Numbered from the stretch's first letter, positions 1 through 6,946 are shown. The stretch: DNA of 8,700 nt from Deltaproteobacteria bacterium (GCA_003161515.1 PMOH01000120.1:1-8700); one strand, 5' to 3'. The notes: generated from the letters alone by a model not told the origin. Numbers and translations are program-made.

Positions 1-258
1 ACGGTCGTGCGAGCTGGCGAGACGGTCAACATTCCGGCCAATGCACCGCACTTCTTCCGGAACGTCTCTGAGCGGCCCGTGCGACTGTTATGCATGTGCT
101 CACCGGCCGGTCAGGAAGAGTTTTTCGTGGCTGTCGGTGTCCCCGTCGCCAGCCGCACCGCACCCCCGCCAAAGCTCGACGAAGCCGCGCAAAAGGCGTT
201 CCAAGCGAGAGCACAAGCACTCGCCCCGAAATACCGGACGGAGCTCCTGAAGCCTTGA
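1..258 (+). CDS. Cupin-domain protein, C-terminal part (5' end outside window)
   Basis: The reading frame is open from base 1 and stops with TGA at 256-258, so only the last 85 codons are present. Visible residues 6-21 fit cupin motif 2, G(X)5PxG(X)2H(X)3N: Gly6, Pro12, His17 and Asn21 are in place, with Asn replacing the second Gly. His17 would be a metal ligand of the beta-barrel. The segment after the barrel (about residues 50-85) is Ala/Lys/Arg-rich and looks like a helical tail. Small one-domain cupins of this kind are often metal-dependent dioxygenases, isomerases or simple ligand binders; the substrate cannot be read from this fragment. The gene lies 62 bases upstream of the NmrA-like gene on the same strand, so the two may share a transcript. 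Fold assignment is fairly sure; function is unknown. Confidence 0.75.
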   Translation, partial: TVVRAGETVNIPANAPHFFRNVSERPVRLLCMCSPAGQEEFFVAVGVPVASRTAPPPKLDEAAQKAFQARAQALAPKYRTELLKP

Positions 259-308
259 AAGGTTCGAAGGCCTGACTCGATCACGTATAAGAACATGCGG
301 CAATCGAG

Positions 309-313
309 AGGAG
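309..313 (+). promoter_or_regulatory. Shine-Dalgarno site of the NmrA-like gene
   Basis: AGGAG lies 7 bases before the ATG at 321. It is a near-ideal ribosome binding site and fixes the start of the downstream gene. Confidence 0.75.
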
Positions 314-320
314 CTCGAAA

Positions 321-1178
321 ATGAAAATTCTTGCAATCGGTGGTACCGGTAACGTCGGCTCAGAGGTCGTAAAGGAGCTGAAGAAGCGCAATGTGGATGT
401 TCGCATTCTCGTACGCAAAAAGGACACGGCGTCTCCAGAAGGCGTCGAGGTTGCGATAGGCGATCTGCTCGATCCGGTTTCCGTTCAACAGGCGCTCCAC
501 GGAGTGGATAAGCTCTACCTACTGAACGCCGTCACTCCCGATGAATTGACGCAGGGCCTTATCGCCTACGATCTGGCGAAAAGGCTTAAGTTGAAACATA
601 TCGTCTACCACTCGGTCTTTCGCGTGGAGCACTTCAAGGATGTTCCACACTTCGCTTCGAAACTTGCGATCGAAAGCGCAATACGGGAGTTCGACGTCCC
701 GTTCACGATTATTCGTCCGAACTATTTTTTCCAGAACGATGCATCCTTGAAAGACCCGCTAATGAAAGCTGGGTTATACCCGACGCCTCTGGGCCTGGTA
801 GGCATCTCGGCAGTTGACATACGGGATATTGCTGAGGCTGCAGCGATTGCGCTGACCTCCGACAGACACCATGGCAAGACCTACAATCTTAACGGTCCGG
901 AGGTGCTAAGTGGTCCGAAGCTGGCATCGATCTGGAGCGGGTTGTTGGGCAAGGAGGTCCGTTACACCGGGGACGACATGGATGGGTTCGAGGAGCAGAT
1001 GCGAAAGAGGGCTCCGTCCTGGTCGGCATTCGACATCCGAATGATGTTTCAAGGATATCTCGAACGCGGCTTCGTTGCGGACGCCGGAGATATCGAGACG
1101 TTGACGGAGCTCCTCGGTCATAAGCCTCGCCGATACCAGGATTTTGCGAGAGAGACCGTACTCAACTGGCAAAAGTAG
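321..1178 (+). CDS. NmrA-like / atypical SDR NAD(P)-binding oxidoreductase
   Basis: An intact 285-residue cytoplasmic protein of the NmrA-like branch of atypical short-chain dehydrogenases. The dinucleotide-binding loop GGTGNVG is at residues 7-13 right after the first beta strand (MKILAI). Arg32 at the end of strand 2 favours NADP(H) over NAD(H). A GDLLDP segment (47-52) is the usual acidic loop after strand 3. Lys114 in HFASK, followed by a TIIRPNYFFQN stretch, matches the conserved Lys and RPxxFxxN region of NmrA and quinone-reductase-like relatives. The usual Ser/Tyr catalytic pair of classical SDRs is not obvious. Length is normal for the family. Start: ATG 321 with AGGAG 7 bases upstream. 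Relatives include redox sensors, quinone reductases and isoflavone-reductase-like enzymes, so the substrate is open. It probably shares a transcript with the cupin gene. Confidence 0.88.
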   Translation: MKILAIGGTGNVGSEVVKELKKRNVDVRILVRKKDTASPEGVEVAIGDLLDPVSVQQALHGVDKLYLLNAVTPDELTQGLIAYDLAKRLKLKHIVYHSVFRVEHFKDVPHFASKLAIESAIREFDVPFTIIRPNYFFQNDASLKDPLMKAGLYPTPLGLVGISAVDIRDIAEAAAIALTSDRHHGKTYNLNGPEVLSGPKLASIWSGLLGKEVRYTGDDMDGFEEQMRKRAPSWSAFDIRMMFQGYLERGFVADAGDIETLTELLGHKPRRYQDFARETVLNWQK

Positions 1179-1321
1179 GGAGGGAGGTCTGATTTCCGCT
1201 GGACGAGGTGATGCCACCCGACGTGGGCCAAGGCGGTAGGAAACGTGAACACTCAGCAGAGCGGCCCACCAAAGCAGCGAAAGGAACACCAGCGTCGTCA
1301 GCATTTGCGCGGACGCCTTGA

Positions 1322-1352
1322 CATTATCGGCTTGCGCATGCCGACGATAATG
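1322..1352. repeat. Imperfect inverted repeat in convergent intergenic gap
   Basis: CATTATCGGC (1322-1331) faces GCCGACGATAATG (1340-1352) across an 8-base loop; the right arm has a 2-base bulge (GA). It lies in the 279-base gap between the convergent NmrA-like and mlaA genes, 144 bases after the first stop. It may help to end transcription on either strand, but no clear U-tract follows, so a classical intrinsic terminator is not proven. Confidence 0.4.
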
Positions 1353-1417
1353 GTTCCCTTCTGTTCCTTAAGGCTGCGGATCGACGAGTCTTTAAGGCAC
1401 CTTGGTTCGAGTGATCG

Positions 1418-1435
1418 CTTGCGAGGAGTCGCAAG
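1418..1435 (-). terminator. Perfect hairpin downstream of mlaA, possible terminator
   Basis: CTTGCGA (1418-1424) and TCGCAAG (1429-1435) form a perfect 7-bp stem with a 4-base loop (GGAG). It starts 22 bases beyond the mlaA stop codon on the minus strand. This is the usual place for a terminator, but there is no U-run after it, so it may be a Rho-assisted or 3'-end-stabilising hairpin. Confidence 0.35.
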
Positions 1436-1457
1436 TAAGAGGTCTTGCGAACCCACC

Positions 1458-2276
1458 CTACCACTGCTCCTCGTGCAGCTTCTTGACGTCGTGATCGCGT
1501 GTCTGTAGGTACGCGTCCTGAACAGAGCCGTAAAGGTCTATAGCGTAGCGATCGGCTTCCTCGAACTGGTTGAGATTCAGCGAACGGTAGTTCACCGCTT
1601 CAATCGCGCGCTGGCCGCCGGCCACCGCAATCGAGATGTACCACGGAACGAAGTAGCTGATGGGGTCCATCGCGCCGTCCGCGACCAAGCCGACCGTGTC
1701 GCCAACCGTCGAAGGTCCGAAGAACGGCAGCATCACGTACGGACCGGTTGGGAGGTTATAGTAGCGGATGGTCAGGCCGAAGTCGTTGGGATGCTCTTTG
1801 AGGCCGAACCATTTGTCGGCTGGATCGAACAAGCCCGCCACTCCGACCGTCGTGTTGATACCGAAGCGGGCGACTTCGCCGCCGGCCTCGGCCAGCTTGA
1901 GCTGAAACAGGTTGTTGGCGAAACGCGGGATGACTCGGACGTTATCGAAGAATCTGCCGACGCTCTCACGCACGGGCTGCGGCGCGATGTCGGCGTAGCC
2001 GCTGGCTACCGGGTGCAGCACCCAGTCGTCGACCTTGAGGTTGAAGGTGAACATCGGCTCGTTGAATCCCGACAACGGGTCGGCGTAGCCTCCCTGATTG
2101 TTTTCGCCCGGCGGCGACTCGCTCGAGGCGGCCGATCGAGCTGCTGGGTTCATCGACAGCGGAGCGGCATACGCGCTCAGGGCCGGAGTCGCAAGTAAAA
2201 TGATTGCAAGCACAGACGACGCGGACATCGTCCAGAGCACGTTAGTCCTGTCGATCCGTTTCAGACTGGATTTCAT
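1458..2276 (-). CDS. mlaA: MlaA/VacJ family outer-membrane lipid-asymmetry protein without lipobox
   Basis: MlaA works in the outer membrane. It removes misplaced phospholipids from the outer leaflet and passes them to periplasmic MlaC and the MlaFEDB ABC complex. The 272-residue product shows the family core: DPLSGFNEPMF near residues 66-76, then GRFFDNVRVIPRFANNLFQ, GINTTVGVAGLFDPA and GPYVMLPFFGPSTVGDTVG. The frame extends to a TTG at 2300 and an ATG at 2291, but ATG 2276 has AGGAG 7 bases upstream and directly begins a normal signal peptide (positive MKSSLKR, hydrophobic core about residues 19-33). The signal ends ALSAYA followed by AP, a signal peptidase I type site. I see no Cys in the protein, so the lipid anchor typical of the family is absent. 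It starts 32 bases after the regulator stop, so it is probably the last gene of that operon. No other mla genes are visible. Family sure; start likely. Confidence 0.93.
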   Translation of the reverse strand: MKSSLKRIDRTNVLWTMSASSVLAIILLATPALSAYAAPLSMNPAARSAASSESPPGENNQGGYADPLSGFNEPMFTFNLKVDDWVLHPVASGYADIAPQPVRESVGRFFDNVRVIPRFANNLFQLKLAEAGGEVARFGINTTVGVAGLFDPADKWFGLKEHPNDFGLTIRYYNLPTGPYVMLPFFGPSTVGDTVGLVADGAMDPISYFVPWYISIAVAGGQRAIEAVNYRSLNLNQFEEADRYAIDLYGSVQDAYLQTRDHDVKKLHEEQW

Positions 2277-2281
2277 TTGTA

Positions 2282-2288
2282 TCTCCTG
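2282..2288 (-). promoter_or_regulatory. Shine-Dalgarno site deciding the mlaA start
   Basis: On the minus strand CAGGAGA lies here, with its AGGAG core 7 bases before the ATG at 2276. The more upstream possible starts (TTG 2300, ATG 2291) have no comparable site, which favours 2276. Confidence 0.65.
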
Positions 2289-2308
2289 CATACGTACCAA
2301 TTAAACCC

Positions 2309-3713
2309 TTAACCAGCCGCATCCTTGATGCGATGTTTGCCCAACTTGTATGAGAGATCGCTGCGGGACATTCCAAGCCTGCGCGCGACTTCGGCTTGCG
2401 CGCCATCGGTTATTTTCAGCGCGCGCTGAATCACCGCTTTTTCAAGAGAGGCCAGGAAGTCTCGAAGGTTGTGCGTCTGCGGAATCATCTCGGCGAGCTG
2501 GTCGGGAGTGAGGTCGGCGGAATTACGCGCGACGACGCCGTTTGTGTTTCGGGGCGTCGACACCGGGAAGCTCTCCGGAGTGATTTCTTCTGCGACTGAG
2601 AGAATGCACGCGCGCTCAATTAGGTTGCGAAGTTCGCGAATATTCCCGGGAAAGTCGTAGCTGAGAAGCGTCTGAATCGCCCCGGCGCTGATTCTGCGAG
2701 GCGGCGTCTTCAGATCGCGCACGGCTTGCGCCAGGAGGAGAGCGCACAACTCGGGTGTGTCCTCGCGATGATCGCGCAGAGGAGGAACTGTGAGCGGAAC
2801 TACCGCGAGCCGGTAGTACAGATCCTCGCGAAAATCTCCCTCGTGCACGCGACGCTTCAAATCCCGGTTGGTCGCGACTAGCAGTCTCACATCGGTGTGG
2901 CGGGGCTTGGTCGATCCAAGCCGCGTGACCAGGCCGTCGGTCAACACCCGCAACAGTTTGGCCTGTGCCGGCAGCGACATTTCGGCGGCCTCGTCGAGAA
3001 ACAGAGTGCCTTCGTGCGCAGCCTCGAAAACTCCCTCGCGCGCGGTCGGCGCCGGTGAAAGCTCCCCGCTCATGTCCGAACAGCTCGCTTTCCAGAAGGG
3101 TTTCGGCAAACGCCGCCCAATTGACCGAGACCAAGGGCTTCTCAGCACGCAAGCTGTTGCGATGAATTGCGCGGGCGACCAGCTCCTTGCCGGTGCCGGT
3201 TTCTCCGGTGATGAGGACAGTAGCGTTGGTTGGCGCAACGCGCGCAATTTTCTCGCGAAGTTGGCGAATCGCCAGGCTGCGCCCGGTGATCTCCGACGAG
3301 CCTTCGAGGCGCACCACCGTGTCGCGAAGCCTGCTGTTCTCGCGCAGAAGCCGGGTGTGCTCCATCGCGCGCGTCGCGGATACGAGCAGAACTTCAGGAA
3401 CGAAGGGCTTGGTGATGAAATCAAACGCGCCGCGGCGCATGCTCGCCACCGCAAGTTCGATTGTCGCAAACGCGGTAAGAAAAACGACGGACAGCGTCGG
3501 ATCGGTCTCGAGCGCCGACGCGAGGACGTCCAATCCTTCGCCGTCGCCCATTTTCTGGTCCGTTATGACGGCATCGAATGTATGCTCGGCAAGCGCGCTC
3601 CGCGCGTCGTTGACGCCGGCGGCCTCGACTACTTCGTGATGCTCCTGCTTGAGATTGGAAATGAGAATCCGCCGCAAATGCGGTTCGTCATCTGCAATCA
3701 GTATCTTCCCCAT
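2309..3713 (-). pseudogene. Sigma-54-dependent response regulator, NtrC/AtoC family, broken by a frameshift
   Basis: An enhancer-binding transcription activator read in two frames. Start ATG 3713, with AGGGG about 8 bases upstream. The receiver domain covers residues 1-115: acidic pair Asp8-Asp9, phospho-acceptor Asp52, Thr80 and Lys102. The AAA+ domain follows: Walker A GETGTGKE (170-177) and sigma-54 contact loop GAFTGA (217-222). The normal VNCA before it reads VNWA. Just after GAFTGADRAR the frame is lost in a CG run at 3037-3044. The next frame then continues perfectly with EGVFEAAHEGTLFLDEAAEM (Walker B), the sensor region VATNRDL, an arginine-finger-like REDLYYRL, NIRELRN and a Fis-type helix-turn-helix (AEVARRLGMSRSDLSYKL) to the stop at 2309. 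One lost CG dinucleotide explains it; an extra base would also fit. Without the lesion it would be a full ~468-residue protein. If the lesion is a sequencing error the gene is intact. Confidence 0.9.
3037..3044 (-). other. Frameshift site in the response regulator (CG dinucleotide run)
   Basis: The plus strand reads CGCGCGCG here. Upstream codons end GADRAR in one frame; restoring one CG unit gives GADRAREGVFE, as in family members. The lesion sits between GAFTGA and Walker B, so the truncated product could not complete ATP hydrolysis. Confidence 0.8.
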
Positions 3714-3723
3714 AGTCCGTCCC

Positions 3724-4114
3724 CTATCTGAGAGATTGGCTCCCGGAGTGCGCTGGTATCTCAATCGAAAAACATACCCGCCGCGGTTCATTGATTCTCA
3801 ATACGATGTCGCTGCCGTAGGCGCCTGCGATATTGCGCAATGGCGAGTCCTAGTCCGTTGCCGCCCTGCTTGGTGGTAAACAGAGGCTCGAAAATGCGCG
3901 CCACAATTTCGGCAAAGATCGATCCCTCCGGATCAACTACGTCGATTCGTATCTTGCCGTTTCCGTTTTTCTGAGCGTCGAGTTTCACCAGGTCGCCTCG
4001 ATTGCACGCATCGATTGCGTTCAGCACCCCCATCGTCGCCGCGAGAGAGCTAAGCGCCCAGAGATCCTTGCTCGGTTTATTCTCAGTCATTTTGGTCAGC
4101 TGATTGCGGGCCAC
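3724..4114 (-). pseudogene. Sensor histidine kinase remnant, ATPase domain only
   Basis: Only the HATPase end of a kinase is recognisable. Reading from GTG 4114 (ATG 4090 is also possible) gives the N box NAIDAC (Asn32), then IFEPLFTTK (F box) and GLGLAIAQ (G2 box). The G1 box, normally DxGxG, reads DPEGS at residues 61-65, so key nucleotide-binding glycines are lost. After AIAQ the frame stops early at 3788, but the neighbouring frame continues the family pattern (IAGAYGSDIVLRINEP, then FSIEIPA) to TAG at 3724-3726. One missing AT in the run at 3830-3834 explains this. No H box with a phospho-acceptor His is seen. A short stretch in another frame around 4130-4195 reads APRPLSLEIVE, like the segment after a kinase dimerisation domain, and may be further debris (weak). 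The repaired stop is 10 bases before the regulator start, the usual kinase-regulator arrangement. Confidence 0.8.
3830..3834 (-). other. Frameshift site in the histidine kinase remnant
   Basis: On the minus strand the codons read GCG CAA TAT CGC. Inserting one AT (TAT ATC GCA) restores the family spacing of two residues between GLGLAIA and the next Ile, and joins the two halves of the domain. This is the second apparent 2-base loss in this operon. Confidence 0.7.
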
Positions 4115-4616
4115 AGTGACGTATCGAGCGACGGCATCGCTCGACTATCTCCAAGGAGAGAGGCCTAGGAGCAAACGCGATGCCTGCTATCCAAGATTAA
4201 ATTCCGTTAATAAAGGCTCAGATATCATGCCCCCCAGCTCTCTTCGTTCAAACATTTGTACCAAGCTCTTCCTCGCGTTCAAACTTTCAAACAAATCGCA
4301 TCGTCGTCGAGGTACGGAGGACGAAAAGCCTTCCGATTGCCCGTCGATAACTAGCGTAAAGCGATGGCAGGCCGTTTGCTTGCTGTCCTCGGCCATTTGG
4401 AATGAGGGCGGTTAGGAATTTAGTTCCGGCGGTGATCGAAGGCAAAGCGTTTGCTGAGATGGTCTGCGGTCGTCTTCCGGAATTACTGCGTCATACGAAG
4501 AGTCATCGTGATCGATTCCCTTTGAGTCCAATGCAAAGGAGCCGAGCCTCCAGAGTAGATTCGAATCGGCTTTCAACTAAAAGCAAGATACCCGCATCGG
4601 ATAAGAGCCACCGCGC
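4115..4616. other. Gene-poor gap with kinase debris and repeat copy A
   Basis: No convincing gene lies here. The part nearest the kinase (about 4115-4196) may hold more kinase debris on the minus strand. Bases 4242-4380 are copy A of a diverged repeat listed separately. The rest (4381-4616) is AT-richer than the flanks and is the leader of the next plus-strand gene; I see no clear sigma-70 or sigma-54 promoter in it. Reading frames of 69-103 codons exist here, but they lack good ribosome sites and recognisable domains. Confidence 0.5.
4242..4380 (+). repeat. Diverged direct repeat, copy A
   Basis: This stretch pairs with 6745-6884 in the same orientation. Hand alignment gives roughly three-quarters identity over about 140 bases with few gaps. 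Best-kept blocks are CTTCGTTCAAA, TTTGTAC, GCGTTCAAA, GTCGAG, CGATTGC, ACTAGC and GGCAGGCCG. Both copies contain CGTTCAAA twice, about 30 bases apart. Reading frames do not agree between copies because gaps are not multiples of three, so the conservation looks non-coding. It could be an RNA- or protein-binding element, an insertion-sequence relic or a dispersed family. Confidence 0.65.
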
Positions 4617-5489
4617 ATGAGTAAAAGCGCCATCAACATTGGCCTCCTTAACATCTGGTTTGTATTGGGGCTGGCGCTGCTTATGCGCGCCCTACTGCCG
4701 ATACTTGGATATTGTTATACGCATGATGTTACCATCTTCTATACGCCTGACACCGCGTCCTATGTTGTGCCGGCACGCGAGTTAATTGCTCATCACCGGT
4801 TGTTCTCGGGTGGAGTAGCGGAAATCATTCGAACCCCTGGTTATCCTTTGCTGCTCGCAGTTGGCCTGCTGCTGGGTCGGCTGGAACTTGCCACGATCAC
4901 ACTTCAAATCCTATTAAGTTGCTTCACGGTATTCATGGTATATCGGACGGCCTGTCTGCTGTTCGAGCGCGAGGAAATAGCAATCATTGCTGCGGCGCTG
5001 TATGCGATAGATCCGCTTTCCATATTATTCGCAAGCCTGCTCGCCGCTGAAACTCTATTCACTGCGTTAGTCAGGTTTGCGGCGCAGAGAGTCACTTTCA
5101 TGAACAAGGGCGCCGAGCATCTATTGCTGGACAGCCCCCTGACCTACGCTCGGATTTATTTCGATGGCCTCATTCTCGCGACCTTTGATCTCGTCTCAAC
5201 TGAGTTCCTTAGGTTCTTCAACCTCTATCCTAAGCAGGGCGAGCTTCTGACCGTTGATGTCGACAAAGGCGTCATCGCAAGTATCGAAGCGCTGCTCAGT
5301 AGTCCAATCCTATTTTGGAGCATCGCAGTGCTCCTCCCTCTGCAGCTCATGTACCGTCATCCCTGGATGCCAATCATCTGCGTGCTGGCTGGATATGGTC
5401 CAGGTTTGGTTTGGAACCGTCTGAGACTTCAATTTCAGTGTTTTCCGTCAAGTTGCACTTCACCAACTTCGGGAAGCGGGTCGGCATAG
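4617..5489 (+). CDS. GT39/PMT-like membrane glycosyltransferase, probably internally deleted
   Basis: The 290-residue product resembles polyprenol-phosphate-sugar-dependent transferases (GT39/ArnT-like). These sit in the inner membrane and move a sugar from a lipid carrier onto lipid or protein. Start of the family is present: TM1 (about 8-30), the periplasmic loop FYTPDTASY with candidate catalytic Asp45, IIRTPGYP (70-77), then three hydrophobic segments to AETLFTAL (144-151). There the fold jumps directly to a late-domain segment (TYARIYFDGLILATFDLVSTEFLRF), so several helices appear missing around bases 5067-5080. A second shortening is likely near residue 244, where LLPLQ meets MYRHPWMPIICVLAGYG, which resembles a family C-terminal helix. 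The last ~28 residues look unrelated. Relatives usually have 450-600 residues. The start has only a weak ribosome site. It lies 20 bases before the flippase-like gene and is probably co-transcribed. Likely a non-functional remnant, though the frame is open throughout. Confidence 0.6.
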   Translation: MSKSAINIGLLNIWFVLGLALLMRALLPILGYCYTHDVTIFYTPDTASYVVPARELIAHHRLFSGGVAEIIRTPGYPLLLAVGLLLGRLELATITLQILLSCFTVFMVYRTACLLFEREEIAIIAAALYAIDPLSILFASLLAAETLFTALVRFAAQRVTFMNKGAEHLLLDSPLTYARIYFDGLILATFDLVSTEFLRFFNLYPKQGELLTVDVDKGVIASIEALLSSPILFWSIAVLLPLQLMYRHPWMPIICVLAGYGPGLVWNRLRLQFQCFPSSCTSPTSGSGSA

Positions 5490-5509
5490 GGTAAAAGCTT
5501 CAAGCCGCT

Positions 5510-6490
5510 ATGCGCAACAAGCAACTGATCGCTCTTAGTTTGGGGGTGGCGCTGTTCGGCTATCTAATCTACGAAACCGGACCTGCGAGCCTCGCCGCAA
5601 ACCTGGAGCTGATAGGACCGAAACTCGTGTTCATCCTGGCGCTCGAAAGGATCGTCGACCTGTTCAACACGGTCGGATGGTGGTTCACGTTCGCCCCGAA
5701 TCTCCGTCGCGGCACCCTCGGCACTCTGTACCTGGTACGGTTGGCCGGGACCGCACTGAACGAGATGGTGCCCGCCGCCTCAATGGGCGGCGAGCCGGCG
5801 AAGGTGATGCTGCTGCAGCCATATCTGCCGGCGACTGCGGCGACCGCAAGCGTCCTGACCGCCCTGGTGTCATTCACGTTTGCCAAGGCGATTTTCATCG
5901 CAGCCGGGATGTTGATCACGTGGCATCGGCTGAGGCTGCCATATGGACTTTCGACCGCGCTGCTCGCCGGATTCATGATTACGCTGTTAGGCCTCATCGT
6001 ATTCCTGGTGCTGCAGCTTCGCGGCTTCGCGGGAGCGACCTTACGGTTCGGACGCCGCATCGGCCTTCCTGAAAGCTGGATGGCCGAAATCGATGGCGCA
6101 TCGAGCACCGTCGATGAGCACGTCGCGGACTTCTACCGATCGCGGCCAGGTGATCTCGCGCGATCGATCGCAGCGCATCTGTTCGCATTCTCGTTTGGTG
6201 TGCTGCAGGTATCGCTTGTGCTTGGATGGCTCAGCTTGCCGAATGACTGGCAAACAAGTCTCGCGATCGAGGCATTCTCGGGGCTGGTCGGTTTCGTAAT
6301 TTTCGTCGTGCCTGGCTCAATCGGTGTCCAGGAAGCAAGCAAAGTCCTGATCTTCACCGCATTGGGGCTTTCGGCTTCGGACGGGATGGTCGTGGGGCTA
6401 GCGTTTCGTCTCAACGAGACGGTCAGCTCCGCCATCGGTCTGGCGATATTCGCCATGCTTCAAAGACGGGCGCTTCCCCGACTGGAATAA
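5510..6490 (+). CDS. Flippase-like UPF0104 / LPG-synthase TM-domain membrane protein
   Basis: An intact 326-residue polytopic inner-membrane protein of the lysylphosphatidylglycerol-synthase TM family (TIGR00374, HpnL-like, YbhN-like). About seven or eight hydrophobic segments are visible: near 5-22, 36-58, 74-92, 113-136, 147-170, 217-241, 253-270 and 300-318. Family marks are GGEPAK (93-98) after the third helix and VVPGSIGVQEAS (267-278), which matches the common PGGLGxxE turn, plus AFRLNE (298-303). No soluble aminoacyl-transferase domain is attached, so it is not an MprF enzyme. Members are thought to flip or move lipids and polyprenyl-linked sugars, and some go with hopanoid genes. The neighbouring GT39-like gene suggests a lipid-linked sugar role, which is inference. 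Start ATG 5510 follows the previous stop by 20 bases; its ribosome site is poor, so translational coupling is possible. Confidence 0.85.
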   Translation: MRNKQLIALSLGVALFGYLIYETGPASLAANLELIGPKLVFILALERIVDLFNTVGWWFTFAPNLRRGTLGTLYLVRLAGTALNEMVPAASMGGEPAKVMLLQPYLPATAATASVLTALVSFTFAKAIFIAAGMLITWHRLRLPYGLSTALLAGFMITLLGLIVFLVLQLRGFAGATLRFGRRIGLPESWMAEIDGASSTVDEHVADFYRSRPGDLARSIAAHLFAFSFGVLQVSLVLGWLSLPNDWQTSLAIEAFSGLVGFVIFVVPGSIGVQEASKVLIFTALGLSASDGMVVGLAFRLNETVSSAIGLAIFAMLQRRALPRLE

Positions 6491-6744
6491 GCGAAGTCAA
6501 ATTAGCGGCGCCAATTAGCTTGAGGCAGGTTAGCCTGGGCTTTCGATCGCGCAACTTACCGGCATCAGCTTATCGCGAAACATCGTAGGATAGTGCGCTC
6601 AGCCGATACTCTGCGGATTGACGGATGCCGCGCGCGATGTTCACGCGAGGGTGACGGCCTTCCGCGTAGTGGTCATCTTTGGTCAGCGATGCCGCGATTT
6701 GGTCATCGAATTCTTCCGACAATGGCCCCATGAGCGCCTCACCA

Positions 6745-6884
6745 CTTCGTTCAAAAGTTTGTACGTGAGTCTGTTTCACGCGTTCAAATTTTGGAACGAC
6801 CAGCAGTCGTTGTCGAGACGCGGAGATGAGAGGCTGTGCGATTGCTCAACGATACTAGCATAAAGCAATGGCAGGCCGCTTGCT
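6745..6884 (+). repeat. Diverged direct repeat, copy B
   Basis: Partner of 4242-4380, same strand, about 2.5 kb apart. Similarity begins sharply at CTTCGTTCAAA and ends at TTGCT after GGCAGGCCG; flanks on both sides do not align. Conserved ends with a drifting middle suggest an element with defined borders. The two copies lie outside the GT39-like and flippase-like genes, one on each side, so they may mark a past insertion or recombination unit. Confidence 0.65.
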
Positions 6885-6946
6885 AACACCTGTCGCTGCT
6901 GCTTTGCTTCATACCAACAACATCGCCTCCAAGCGCGGACGACATG

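Noticed and set aside
906..1304. Minus-strand frame of 132 codons beginning with a hydrophobic stretch (LTTLVFLSLLWWAALL)
   Set aside because: It has no ribosome site, runs antisense into the well-supported NmrA-like gene, and most of its length is the shadow of that gene.
1425..2198. Exact 14-base repeat GGAGTCGCAAGTAA at 1425-1438 and 2185-2198
   Set aside because: One such match is expected by chance fairly often in 8.7 kb. One copy is inside the mlaA signal-peptide coding region and the other in a hairpin, with no shared flanks.
2868..3731. Plus-strand frame of 287 codons opposite the regulator and kinase
   Set aside because: It is a GC-rich shadow. The minus strand here carries unmistakable receiver and AAA+ motifs, and the plus-strand product shows no domain.
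6570..6779. Minus-strand frame of 69 codons overlapping repeat copy B
   Set aside because: Possible GTG start without a ribosome site, no recognised family, and the matching part of repeat copy A is not in the same frame.
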